Source: Lysobacter enzymogenes (GTDB lineage: Bacteria; Pseudomonadota; Gammaproteobacteria; Xanthomonadales; Xanthomonadaceae). Taken from it: a stretch of 64,000 bases of DNA. The translations under genes and the position numbers were made by a program. The notes beneath the pieces are model-generated. The model saw only the letters and a program-made list of their open reading frames with translations, had not been told where the DNA came from and did not search any database. Shown here one piece after another: positions 54,199-63,655 of the stretch; within the stretch, counting starts at the first letter, position 1; each line of letters begins with the position of its first letter. The stretch spans positions 5,096,501-5,160,500 of the forward strand of contig NZ_CP067395.1 of assembly GCF_017355525.1 (NCBI RefSeq), given 5' to 3'.

Positions 54199-54929
54199 GC
54201 CTGCGCCCGCTGAGCGTGCTGATCGTCGACGACACCCGCCTGGCGCGGCAGGAACTGCGCACCTTGCTGGCGCAATCGCCGCAGGTCGAAGTGCTCGGCG
54301 AAGCCGAGGACGTGCCGCAGGCGCAGGACGCGATCGCGCGGCTGCGGCCGGATCTGGTGCTGCTCGACATCCAGATGCCGTCCGGCAGCGGCTTCGACGT
54401 CATCGCCGGCCTCGACAGCGCGCCGCTGGTGGTGTTCACCACCGCGTACGACCAGTACGCCGTGCAGGCCTTCGAGGCCAACGCGCTCGACTATCTGGTC
54501 AAGCCGGTCGAACCCGAGCGGCTGGCCGCGGCCTTGCAACGCGCGCGCCAGCGCCTGCCCGGCGACACCCCGCCGGCCGAAGCGCGCGGCCCGCTCGGCG
54601 CCGACGACCAGGTGTTCCTGCGCGACGGCGAACGCTGCTGGTTCGTGGCCTTGCGCGAAGTGCACCGCATCGTCGTCGACGGCAACTACGCCCGCGTGTG
54701 GTTCCGCAGCGAATGCGCGCTGCTGGCGCGCAGCCTCAGCGCGCTGGAGGCGCGGCTGGATCCGTCGCTGTTCTTCCGCGCCAACCGCAACACGCTGGTG
54801 AACCTGCGCTCGGTGAAGTCGGTGGAGCTGACGGTCGGCGACGGCTACGAGCTGGAGCTCAAGGACGGCAGTCGGGTCGAGGTGTCGCGGCGGCAGTCGC
54901 GGGAGTTGCGCGAGCGGTTGTCGTTGTAA
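54195..54929 (+). CDS. LytTR-family response regulator
   Basis: The 244-residue regulator pairs a receiver domain (LIVDDTRLARQEL; Asp58 in LVLLDIQMPSGSG; FTTAYDQYAVQAFEANALDY; LVKPV) with a C-terminal LytTR DNA-binding domain: VFLRDGERCWFVALREVHRI, NYARVWF, FFRANRNTLVNLRSVKSVEL and VEVSRRQSRELRERL. It is translationally coupled to the kinase. Such pairs control virulence, attachment or nutrient-sensing genes; targets here are unknown. A family 1 repeat follows and could end the operon. Confidence 0.94.
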   Translation: MSLRPLSVLIVDDTRLARQELRTLLAQSPQVEVLGEAEDVPQAQDAIARLRPDLVLLDIQMPSGSGFDVIAGLDSAPLVVFTTAYDQYAVQAFEANALDYLVKPVEPERLAAALQRARQRLPGDTPPAEARGPLGADDQVFLRDGERCWFVALREVHRIVVDGNYARVWFRSECALLARSLSALEARLDPSLFFRANRNTLVNLRSVKSVELTVGDGYELELKDGSRVEVSRRQSRELRERLSL

Positions 54930-54960
54930 CCTCAAAGAGCAGTAGCGCGGTGGTTCGGAT

Positions 54961-55025
54961 TGTCGCGGTCGCGGCTCGCGCCGCTCCTACAGAAAGCTAC
55001 CTGTAGGAGCGGCGCGAGCCGCGAC
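54961..55025. repeat. Dispersed inverted repeat, family 1, between convergent genes
   Basis: Perfect 25-nt arms (54968-54992 and 55001-55025) around an 8-nt loop. It lies between the convergent LytTR and ahcY genes, 54 bp ahead of the ahcY terminator. Confidence 0.93.
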
Positions 55026-55078
55026 GCGGCCAACGACGCGCCGATGCAATCGAAGTCTCACGCTCGCCCCCGCACAAC

Positions 55079-55110
55079 GAAAACGGGCGCCCGAAGGCGC
55101 CCGTTTTCTT
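55079..55110 (-). terminator. Intrinsic terminator after ahcY
   Basis: AAACGGGCGCC/GGCGCCCGTTT with a CGAA-type loop, with T-runs on both sides, so it can work in both directions. About 30 bp past the ahcY stop. Confidence 0.9.
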
Positions 55111-55140
55111 TACCGCCGCATCGCCCGAAGGCGACGCCGA

Positions 55141-56571
<1,431 letters not shown>

Positions 56572-56639
56572 GCGGATTAGCTCCAGTGCGGTGGGAGCCG
56601 GCGGAATGCCGGGTCCGGCGAGTCGCGAAGACTCAAACC

Positions 56640-56705
56640 GGGCGCCGTTGGGACCTGCGCCTCGCCGAGCCTGGCCGTGTCCGTCACGGTCGCAGCGCCC
56701 CTCGG
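56640..56705 (-). promoter_or_regulatory. SAH riboswitch in the ahcY leader
   Basis: On the minus strand the leader contains CCGAGGGGCGCTGCGACC, then CCAGGCTCGG, then AACGGCGCCC, the conserved blocks of the S-adenosylhomocysteine riboswitch. CCGAG pairs with CTCGG (pseudoknot) and GGGCGC with GCGCCC (closing helix). High SAH should turn on ahcY. It lies ~70 bp before the ahcY start. Recognised from memory of the consensus, not from a covariance search. Confidence 0.85.
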
Positions 56706-56960
56706 CGGGCTGAGCGCGAAGTATATCGCGCGGGCCGCGCGGTTCGGAACGCGGGTCCGGCTGAGACTGAACGCGGCGGCGGTCGCAATGCGTGCCGACA
56801 TCGCCGGCCTGCCAAACAGCCCCATCGGCATAGGCGCGGCAGCGCGCCGGCCGGCTAAGCTCGGGGCGGGGAGCGCGCCCGCGCATCGCCGCCGGCCATG
56901 ACGCCGGCGCTCGTGCGGCGGCGCGCTCCGACTACTTCGCACTGTTGAGGATCGATCTGC

Positions 56961-59582
56961 ATGAAGCCGCCCGCGCGCCCGTCCGACCGCCGCCTTTCCG
57001 CGCCGCCGCGCGGCCACCGCGTTGCGCCGCCCGGCGCCGCGCTGATTACGCGCCTGCTGCTGCCGGCGGCGCTGGCCCTGTGCCTGTCGGCGCAGGCCGC
57101 GCCCGCGGCCAAGCCCGGTAAGACCGCCGCCGCGCCGGCCGCCGCGAGCGTGTGGGGCGAAGGCTATCAACTGCCGCCCAAGCCGCTGCAGGCCATCGTC
57201 GACGCGCCGCGCGCGCCGCAGCTGACGCTGAGCCCGCGCCGCGACCTGATGGCGATGGTGCGCACGCCCTCGCTGCCCGGCATCGACGTGGTCGCCCAGC
57301 CCGAGCTCAAGCTCGCCGGCCTGCGCATCCACCCGCGCGTGCGCGCGGCCAGCCGTTTCAGCTTCGGCAGCGGCCTGGACGTGCTCGATATCGCCAGCGG
57401 CAAGACCCTGCCGATCGACAACCTGCCGTCGCCGCTGTCGCTGGCGACGCTGCAATGGTCGCCCGACCAGCGCTGGCTCGCGTTCAACCGCGTCGACGCC
57501 GCCAGCGGCGCCAACGAGCTGTGGCTGGTGGAACTGGAAACCCGGCGCGCGCGCAAGCTGGTGTCCAACCTCAACACCGTGGTCGGCCGCGGCTACGACT
57601 GGACCCCCGACAGCCGCCGCCTGCTGGTGCGCCTGCAACCCGAAGGCCAGGGCGAGGCGCCGGCCGCGGTCGCCGTGCCGAGCGGCCCGGCGGTGCAGGA
57701 AACCCAGGCCGGCGGCGGCGTGCGCGCGATCCGCACCTATCAGGACCTGCTGCGCAACGAGAACGACGCGCGCACCTTCGCGTACTACCTGCGCACGCAA
57801 CTGGCGACGGTGGACCTGGCCGGACAGGTCGCCAAACTCGGCGCGCCGGATCTGTACATGGGCGTGTCGTTCTCGCCCGACGGCCGCCACATGCTGGCCA
57901 CGCGGCTGGAGCGGCCGTTCTCGTACCTGGTGCCGGCGAGCATGTTCGCGCGCCGGATCGAGGTGCTCGACGCCGGCGGCCGCTTCGAATACGAAGTCGC
58001 GCGCCTGCCGCTGGTCGACGGCCTGCCGACCGGCAACGACGCGGTGCCGACCGGCCCGCGCGATGTGCAGTGGCGCGGCGACGCGCCGGCCACGCTGGTG
58101 TGGGCCGAAGCCCAGGACGGCGGCGACCCGGCGCGCGCGGCCGCGATCCGCGACGCGGTGTTCATGCAATCCGCGCCGTTCGACAAGCCGCCGCAAACCC
58201 TGGCGCGGCTGGCCGCGCGCTTCGAAGCCGCGTATTGGGGCAGCGGCGATCTGGCCCTGATCGACGAGTTCTGGTGGAAGACCCGGCAGGTGCGGCAGTG
58301 GCGCATCGCTCCCGACCACGGCGACCGCGCGCCGGAACTGCTGCGCGAAGGCCGCAGCGAAGACCGCTACAACGACCCCGGCAACCCGGTGATGGTCGCC
58401 GACGCGACCGGCGGCGAACGCCTGCTGACCGGCGCCGACGGCAACAGCCTGTACTACATCGGCGAAGGCGCTTCGGCCGAAGGCGACCGCCCGTTCCTCG
58501 ATCGCCTGGATCTGTCCGACAAGCGCCGCACCCGCCTGTTCCATTCGCAGGCGCCGTACTTCGAGCGCCCGGTCGCGGTGCTCGACGACGCGGCCAAGGG
58601 CGTGCTGACCTTGCGCGAATCGCCGACCGAACCGGCCAACCTGCAACGGCGCGAACTCGGCGGCGACGCCGCGCCGGTTGCGCTGACCCATTTCCCGCAT
58701 CCCACGCCGCAGCTGCGCGACATCAAGAAGGAACTGATCCGCTACAAGCGCAACGACGGCGTCGAGCTCAGCGCCAACCTGTACCTGCCGCCGGGCTACG
58801 ACGCCAAGCGCGACGGCCCGCTGCCGATGCTGATGTACGCCTATCCGGCCGAGTTCAAGACCGCCGAGGCGGCCAGCCAGGTGATCGGTTCGCCGTACGA
58901 ATTCAACGCGGTCAGCTACTGGGGCCCGCTGCCGTATCTGGCGATGGGCTATGCGGTGCTCGACAACCCGACCATGCCGATCGTCGGCGAAGGCGAGCGC
59001 GAACCCAACGACACCTACATCGCCCAGCTCACCGCCAGCGCCCAGGCCGCGATCGACGAAGTGGTGCGGCGCGGCGTCGCCGACCGCAACCGCATCGCCG
59101 TCGGCGGCCATTCCTACGGCGCGTTCATGACCGCCAACCTGCTCGCGCACACCCGTCTGTTCAAGGCCGGCATCGCCCGCAGCGGCGCCTACAACCGCAC
59201 TCTGACGCCGTTCGGCTTCCAGGCCGAGGAACGCAATTACTGGCAGGCCCAGGCGACCTACGAAGCGATGTCGCCGTTCAACTTCGCCGACCGGATCAAG
59301 GACCCGCTGCTGCTGATCCACGGCGAGCAGGACAACAACTCGGGCACTTTCCCGATCCAGAGCGAACGCATGTACGCGGCGATCAAGGGCCTGGGCGGCA
59401 AAGCGCGGCTGGTGATGCTGCCGAACGAAGCCCACGCTTACCGCGCGCGCGAATCGATCCTGCAGCTGTTGGCCGAGACCAATCGCTGGCTGGAGACTTA
59501 CGTCAAGAACGCGAAGCCCGAAAGCGCCAAGGCCGCGGACGCGAAGGCCGAAGCGGGGCAGGGGGCGAAGGCGGCGAAGTAA
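56961..59582 (+). CDS. Secreted S9-family serine peptidase (glutamyl endopeptidase-like)
   Basis: The 873-residue protein has a basic leader and a signal segment (LLLPAALALCLSAQA), a beta-propeller (~90-560; WSPDQRWLAFNRV; FSPDGRHMLATRL) and a C-terminal prolyl-oligopeptidase domain. The catalytic residues are Ser718 (VGGHSYGAFMTANLLAHT), Asp791 (HGEQDNNSG) and His825 (LPNEAHAYRAR). The block FKAGIARSGAYNRTLTPFGF resembles plant chloroplast glutamyl endopeptidase. It should cleave oligopeptides, perhaps after Glu. A Lys/Ala-rich tail ends the protein. The ~390 bp upstream of it hold the ahcY riboswitch leader and no other gene. Confidence 0.92.
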   Translation: MKPPARPSDRRLSAPPRGHRVAPPGAALITRLLLPAALALCLSAQAAPAAKPGKTAAAPAAASVWGEGYQLPPKPLQAIVDAPRAPQLTLSPRRDLMAMVRTPSLPGIDVVAQPELKLAGLRIHPRVRAASRFSFGSGLDVLDIASGKTLPIDNLPSPLSLATLQWSPDQRWLAFNRVDAASGANELWLVELETRRARKLVSNLNTVVGRGYDWTPDSRRLLVRLQPEGQGEAPAAVAVPSGPAVQETQAGGGVRAIRTYQDLLRNENDARTFAYYLRTQLATVDLAGQVAKLGAPDLYMGVSFSPDGRHMLATRLERPFSYLVPASMFARRIEVLDAGGRFEYEVARLPLVDGLPTGNDAVPTGPRDVQWRGDAPATLVWAEAQDGGDPARAAAIRDAVFMQSAPFDKPPQTLARLAARFEAAYWGSGDLALIDEFWWKTRQVRQWRIAPDHGDRAPELLREGRSEDRYNDPGNPVMVADATGGERLLTGADGNSLYYIGEGASAEGDRPFLDRLDLSDKRRTRLFHSQAPYFERPVAVLDDAAKGVLTLRESPTEPANLQRRELGGDAAPVALTHFPHPTPQLRDIKKELIRYKRNDGVELSANLYLPPGYDAKRDGPLPMLMYAYPAEFKTAEAASQVIGSPYEFNAVSYWGPLPYLAMGYAVLDNPTMPIVGEGEREPNDTYIAQLTASAQAAIDEVVRRGVADRNRIAVGGHSYGAFMTANLLAHTRLFKAGIARSGAYNRTLTPFGFQAEERNYWQAQATYEAMSPFNFADRIKDPLLLIHGEQDNNSGTFPIQSERMYAAIKGLGGKARLVMLPNEAHAYRARESILQLLAETNRWLETYVKNAKPESAKAADAKAEAGQGAKAAK

Positions 59583-59600
59583 GCGCGCCTCGCGCAAGCG

Positions 59601-59630
59601 AAAACGCCGGCCCCGGGGCCGGCGTTTTCG
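59601..59630. terminator. Bidirectional terminator hairpin between convergent genes
   Basis: GAAAACGCCGGCC and its exact complement enclose CCGG; A- and T-runs on both sides allow termination of the S9 peptidase transcript and of the minus-strand gene at 59673. Confidence 0.9.
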
Positions 59631-59672
59631 TGTCGGAGCGGCGACCGCGCGCGGTCGCGGGCAACCGGGGCG

Positions 59673-60329
59673 TCAGTGCCCTTTGCCGTTGCCATGACCC
59701 TTGCCGTTGCCGTTTCCATGGCCGTTGCCGTGGCCCTTGCCATGATGCTTGTCCTTGGCTTTGTCCTTGTACTTGCCTTTGCCGTGGTCGTCGTCGCGCC
59801 AGCCGCCGTGGCCCTTGCCGTTGCCGTGCCCCGGCCCGTGCTCGGCCCAGTTCACCCGCACGCTCTGATCGACCCGGATCGGATAGCCCCAGTGGTCGTA
59901 GGTCTGCACCGCGCCGCGCTTGAGCGCGTGGAACGCGGGCGAGCCGGGCTTGATGCCCATGCGTTGCGCCACCGCGCCCCAGCCCTGGCCGGGATTGCGG
60001 TCGTACTCGCGCACCGCCTCCAGGCACGGGCGGCCGAGCGAACGGGCCAGCGCGCAGGCGTAGTAGACATCGCCCGGCGCCCAGCGGCGGCGGTCGAGCA
60101 ACTCGTCGATCAGCGAGCGCGGCGCGCCGTAGTAGCCGGTCATCTCCTCGACGAACGGCTCGCGATAGCGGCGGCCGTAATCGTTGATCTCGCCCAGGCG
60201 GGTATCGACCCAGACGTCGCCGGTGCGGATGTTGTAGCCGATGGTCTGGGCCTGCGCAGCCGAGGCCAGGCTCAGGGCGAACAGCAGGGCCAGGCCGGTG
60301 GTTCTTGCAGCGTGCGGGGCATGGGGCAT
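59673..60329 (-). CDS. Secreted protein with Gly-His-Lys-rich C-terminal tail
   Basis: The 218-residue precursor has a signal peptide (LALLFALSLASAAQA, cleavage near AQA-QT). The compact helical domain at ~28-150 includes NIRTGDVWVDTRLGEINDYG and REPFVEEMTGYYGAPRSLID, then AVAQRMGIKPGSPAFHALKR. The final ~50 residues are a low-complexity tail of GHGNGKGHG-type repeats with Asp/Lys, which could bind metal ions or nucleic acid. The domain is not identified. Probably periplasmic. Confidence 0.8.
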   Translation of the reverse strand: MPHAPHAARTTGLALLFALSLASAAQAQTIGYNIRTGDVWVDTRLGEINDYGRRYREPFVEEMTGYYGAPRSLIDELLDRRRWAPGDVYYACALARSLGRPCLEAVREYDRNPGQGWGAVAQRMGIKPGSPAFHALKRGAVQTYDHWGYPIRVDQSVRVNWAEHGPGHGNGKGHGGWRDDDHGKGKYKDKAKDKHHGKGHGNGHGNGNGKGHGNGKGH

Positions 60330-60411
60330 AGCGGCACCTCGTCGTATTGCGGTGTGAGCCGGGACGCCGGCGGGGGACGGCGTGCGCGGAGCATAGCCGC
60401 GCTCGGGCTTT

Positions 60412-60497
60412 GTGGGACGGCCTTCAGGACCGGTGCGCTTGTTCCAGGCCGCGGCGCGACCTGAGCGAAGGCGTCAGGCCTGAAGGCTCTCCCGCAG
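60412..60497. repeat. Dispersed inverted repeat, family 2 (imperfect)
   Basis: GTGGGACGGCCTTCAGGA (60412-60429) and TCAGGCCTGAAGGCTCTCCC (from 60474) pair imperfectly. It lies between the start of the minus-strand secreted-protein gene and the nemR-like gene. Confidence 0.7.
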
Positions 60498-60533
60498 TAG
60501 CCGAGCGCCGGACGTGCGAAAGTACGATTCCAG

Positions 60534-60553
60534 AACTAGACGACCGGTCTAAT
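60534..60553. promoter_or_regulatory. NemR-type operator ahead of the nemR-like gene
   Basis: AACTAGACGACCGGTCTAAT, with palindromic core GACCGGTC and TAGAC/GTCTA ends. An identical 20-bp copy precedes the curA-like gene. It overlaps an in-frame ATG at 60552, favouring the start at 60573. Confidence 0.85.
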
Positions 60554-60572
60554 GGCGCGTACAGTGCGCCCC

Positions 60573-61175
60573 ATGAACGCGATCCCCGCCACCCACGACG
60601 TACGCAAGCACATCCTCGACGTCGCCTACCCGCTGATGCTGCGCAAAGGCTTCACCGGCGTCGGCTTGGCCGAAGTGCTGTCGACCGCGCAGGTGCCGAA
60701 GGGCTCGTTCTATCACTACTTCGGTTCCAAGGAAGCCTTCGGCGAAGCGGTGCTGGAGGCCTATTTTTCCGAGTACCTGCTTCACGTCGACGCGCTGATG
60801 GCGCAGCCCGGCAGCGGCGCGCAGCGCCTGATCGCCTACTTCGAGGACTGGCGCGAGGCGCAGACCGGTTCCGACCCGGAAGGCCGCTGCCTGGTGGTCA
60901 AGCTCGGCGCCGAGGTCTGCGACCTGTCCGAGCCGATGCGCGCGGCGCTGGAGCGCGGCACCGGCGCGGTCATCGCCCGGCTCGCGCGCTGCATCGAGCG
61001 CGGCCGCGCCGACGGTTCGCTGGCGGCCGCGCCGGACCCGCAGACCGCGGCGCGGACCCTCTATCAGAACTGGATCGGCGCCAGCCTGCTGGCCAAGATC
61101 CAGCGCGGCAGCGAGCCGATGGCGCAGGCCATGGCCGGCACCCGTCAGTTGCTCGGCCTGCCCGCGCAAAGCTGA
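60573..61175 (+). CDS. nemR: TetR-family repressor, NemR-like
   Basis: The 200-residue regulator has an N-terminal helix-turn-helix (GFTGVGLAEVLSTAQVPKGS followed by FYHYFGSKEAFGEAVL), very like E. coli NemR. In the ligand domain GRCLVVKLGAEVCDLSEPMR keeps the two cysteines that in NemR sense electrophiles and hypochlorite. It should repress its own gene and the downstream reductase, and release DNA upon oxidation or alkylation. The ATG at 60573 is preferred because 60552 lies in the operator. Operon mate curA follows after 116 bp, behind its own identical operator. Confidence 0.9.
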   Translation: MNAIPATHDVRKHILDVAYPLMLRKGFTGVGLAEVLSTAQVPKGSFYHYFGSKEAFGEAVLEAYFSEYLLHVDALMAQPGSGAQRLIAYFEDWREAQTGSDPEGRCLVVKLGAEVCDLSEPMRAALERGTGAVIARLARCIERGRADGSLAAAPDPQTAARTLYQNWIGASLLAKIQRGSEPMAQAMAGTRQLLGLPAQS

Positions 61176-61227
61176 AAAACCCAGGGGGCGGGGCGCCCAC
61201 GCGCACCCGCCCTTTCTTTCGCTCCGA

Positions 61228-61247
61228 AACTAGACGACCGGTCTAAT
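61228..61247. promoter_or_regulatory. NemR-type operator ahead of the curA-like gene
   Basis: Identical over 20 bp to the site at 60534-60553. It lies 45 bp before the curA-like ATG, so the same repressor should control both genes. Confidence 0.87.
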
Positions 61248-61291
61248 CGTAAGCCGGTCCCTTTCCGACCCAACCCAGGACACACCGCCCC

Positions 61292-62326
61292 ATGCCGCAA
61301 ACCGCCGCCGCCAACCGCCGCTTCGTCCTCGCCGCCCACCCGCAGGGCCTGCCGAAGCCTCAGGACGTCCGCCTCGAACAAAGCCCGCTGCCGGAACCGG
61401 CCGAGGGGCAGGTGCTGCTGCGCACCCTGTACCTGTCGCTGGACCCGTACATGCGCAACCTGATGGACGAAATCGGCCCGGTCTACGCCAGCGCGGTGCC
61501 GCTCGGCGAGACGATGGTCGGCGGCACGGTCAACCGCGTGGTCGCCTCGCGCCATCCCGGCTTCAAGCCCGGCGACCTGGTGCTCGGCACCGCCGGCTGG
61601 CAGGACTACGCGCTGTCCGACGGCAGCGACTTGACCGCGCTCGGCGACATGGCCGAGCCCTCGCACGCGCTCGGCGGCCTCGGCATGCCGGGCTTCACCG
61701 CTTACGTCGGCCTGCTCGACATCGGCCAGCCCAAGCCCGGCGAAACCGTGGTCGTGGCCGCGGCCACCGGCGCGGTCGGCGCGGTGGTCGGGCAGATCGC
61801 CAAGCTCAAGGGCGCGCGCGTGGTCGCCATCGTCGGCGGCGAGGACAAGCGCCGCTACGCGCTCGACGAACTCGGCTTCGACGTATGCCTGGACCGGCGC
61901 GATCCGCAGTTCGCCCAGCAACTGATCGAAGCCTGTCCCGACGGCATCGACGTCTACTTCGAGAACGTCGGCGGCGAAGTGTTCGACGCGGTGCTGCCGC
62001 TGCTCAACATCGGCGCGCGCGTGCCGGTGTGCGGCGTCATCGCCCACTACAACGACAAGAGCGCGCCGGCCGGCCCCGACCGGGTCCCGCAGCTGATGTC
62101 GGCGATCCTGCAAAAGCGCATCCGCGTGCAGGGCTTCATCATTTTCGATCACTACGCCGAGCGTTACGAAGCGTTCCGCAGCGACATGGCGCAGTGGATC
62201 GCCAGCGGCCGCCTGAAGCTGCGCGAAGACCGCGTCGACGGCCTGGAGAACGCGCCGGAAGCGTTCATCGGCCTGCTGCAGGGGCGCAACTTCGGCAAGC
62301 TGGTGGTGAAGGTGGGCGAGGACTGA
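61292..62326 (+). CDS. curA: Zinc-independent NADPH-dependent MDR reductase, CurA-like
   Basis: The 344-residue protein of the medium-chain reductase family lacks zinc ligands. RRFVLAAHPQGLPKPQDVRL opens, VLLRTLYLSLDPYMRNLM and GDLVLGTAGWQDYALSDG follow. The Rossmann motif is VVVAAATGAVGAVVGQIAKL with VVAIVGGEDKRRYALDELGF, and YFENVGGEVFDAVLPLLNIG is typical of CurA/leukotriene B4 12-hydroxydehydrogenase-like enzymes. It should reduce the double bond of alpha,beta-unsaturated carbonyls, detoxifying electrophiles. A NemR-type operator directly upstream fits that role. Confidence 0.93.
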   Translation: MPQTAAANRRFVLAAHPQGLPKPQDVRLEQSPLPEPAEGQVLLRTLYLSLDPYMRNLMDEIGPVYASAVPLGETMVGGTVNRVVASRHPGFKPGDLVLGTAGWQDYALSDGSDLTALGDMAEPSHALGGLGMPGFTAYVGLLDIGQPKPGETVVVAAATGAVGAVVGQIAKLKGARVVAIVGGEDKRRYALDELGFDVCLDRRDPQFAQQLIEACPDGIDVYFENVGGEVFDAVLPLLNIGARVPVCGVIAHYNDKSAPAGPDRVPQLMSAILQKRIRVQGFIIFDHYAERYEAFRSDMAQWIASGRLKLREDRVDGLENAPEAFIGLLQGRNFGKLVVKVGED

Positions 62327-62350
62327 AGGCGCGTCGCGGCTGACAGAACC

Positions 62351-62376
62351 GCGTCGGGCCCGAAGGCCCTCGCACA
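62351..62376. repeat. Single half of family 2 repeat
   Basis: GCGTCGGGCCCGAAGGCCCT matches one arm of the family 2 elements, without a nearby partner arm. Between the convergent curA-like and metK genes. Confidence 0.6.
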
Positions 62377-62378
62377 AA

Positions 62379-62408
62379 GAAAAAGGGCCGCTTTCGCGGC
62401 CCTTTTTC
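62379..62408. terminator. Bidirectional terminator between curA-like and metK genes
   Basis: GAAAAAGGGCCGC/GCGGCCCTTTTTC with a TTTC loop; A/T runs on both sides make it work for both converging genes. Confidence 0.92.
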
Positions 62409-62431
62409 GCTTCGCGCGACGACGCTGGGGC

Positions 62432-63655
62432 TTACTTCTTCAGCCCGGCGTCCTTGCGCAGATCCTCGGCCTTGTCGGTCTTTTCCCACGAGAAGGCGGT
62501 GGCGGTCTGCTTCTTGCCGGCGCCGTCGACGTAGCTGACTTCCTTCGGCTTGCGGCCGAAGTGGCCGTAGGCGGCGGTCAGCTGGTAGACCGGGTGGATC
62601 AGGTCGAGCATCTTGACGATGCCGTACGGACGCAGGTCGAAGTGCTTGCGGATCAGCTTTTCGATCTTGTCGTCGCTGATCTTGCCGGTGCCGAAGGTGG
62701 TCACCGAGATCGAGGTCGGCTCGGCCACGCCGATGGCGTAGGAGACCTGCACTTCGCACTTGTCGGCCAGGCCCGCGGCGACGATGTTCTTGGCCACGTA
62801 GCGCGCGGCGTAGGCGGCCGAACGGTCGACCTTGGACGGGTCCTTGCCCGAGAACGCGCCGCCGCCGTGGCGGGCCATGCCGCCGTAGCTGTCGACGATG
62901 ATCTTGCGGCCGGTCAGGCCGCAGTCGCCGACCGGGCCGCCGATCACGAAGATGCCGGTCGGGTTGATGTGGACCTTGTTCTTCGGCAGCTTTTCCAGCC
63001 ACGCCTTCGGCAGCACCGGCTTGAGGATGTGCTCGTACACGCCCTCGACCAGATCCTTCTGCTTGATGCCCGGGTCGTGCTGGGTCGACAGCACCACCGC
63101 GTCGAGGCCGGCGACCTGATGCTTGTCGTCGTAGCGCAGGGTGACCTGCGACTTCGCGTCCGGACGCAGCCACGGCAGCTTGGAGTTCTTCTGCTTGCGC
63201 ACCTTGGCCTGCTGCTCGACCAGACGGTGCGAGTAGTAGATCGGCGCCGGCATGTATTCCGGCGCTTCGTTGCAGGCGTAGCCGAACATCAGGCCCTGGT
63301 CGCCCGCGCCCTGTTCTTCCGGCTTCTTGCGGTCGACGCCGGCGGCGATGTCGGGCGACTGCTTGCCGAGCATGTTGATGATCGCGCAGGTGTGGCCGTC
63401 GAAGCCGACGTTGGAATTGTTGTAGCCGATCTCGTTGATGACCTTGCGGGCGAGGCCTTCGATGTCGACCCAAGCGCTGGTGGTCACTTCGCCGGCGACG
63501 ATGGCCGCGCCGGTCTTGACCAGCGTTTCGCACGCCACGCGGGCGCGCTTGTCCTGGGCGAGGATGGCGTCGAGGACGGCGTCGGAAATCTGGTCGGCGA
63601 TCTTGTCCGGATGGCCTTCGGACACGGACTCGGAAGTGAACAGGTAGCTGGACAT
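62432..63655 (-). CDS. metK: S-adenosylmethionine synthetase MetK
   Basis: The 407-residue enzyme makes SAM from methionine and ATP. It shows [20 protein letters not shown] (ATP-site), [79 protein letters not shown] (phosphate loop) and [17 protein letters not shown]. The length is slightly above the common ~390, with an ordinary insertion around [23 protein letters not shown] lies about ten bases before the ATG. With metF and ahcY nearby, the methyl cycle is well represented in this window. Confidence 0.98.
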   Translation of the reverse strand: MSSYLFTSESVSEGHPDKIADQISDAVLDAILAQDKRARVACETLVKTGAAIVAGEVTTSAWVDIEGLARKVINEIGYNNSNVGFDGHTCAIINMLGKQSPDIAAGVDRKKPEEQGAGDQGLMFGYACNEAPEYMPAPIYYSHRLVEQQAKVRKQKNSKLPWLRPDAKSQVTLRYDDKHQVAGLDAVVLSTQHDPGIKQKDLVEGVYEHILKPVLPKAWLEKLPKNKVHINPTGIFVIGGPVGDCGLTGRKIIVDSYGGMARHGGGAFSGKDPSKVDRSAAYAARYVAKNIVAAGLADKCEVQVSYAIGVAEPTSISVTTFGTGKISDDKIEKLIRKHFDLRPYGIVKMLDLIHPVYQLTAAYGHFGRKPKEVSYVDGAGKKQTATAFSWEKTDKAEDLRKDAGLKK

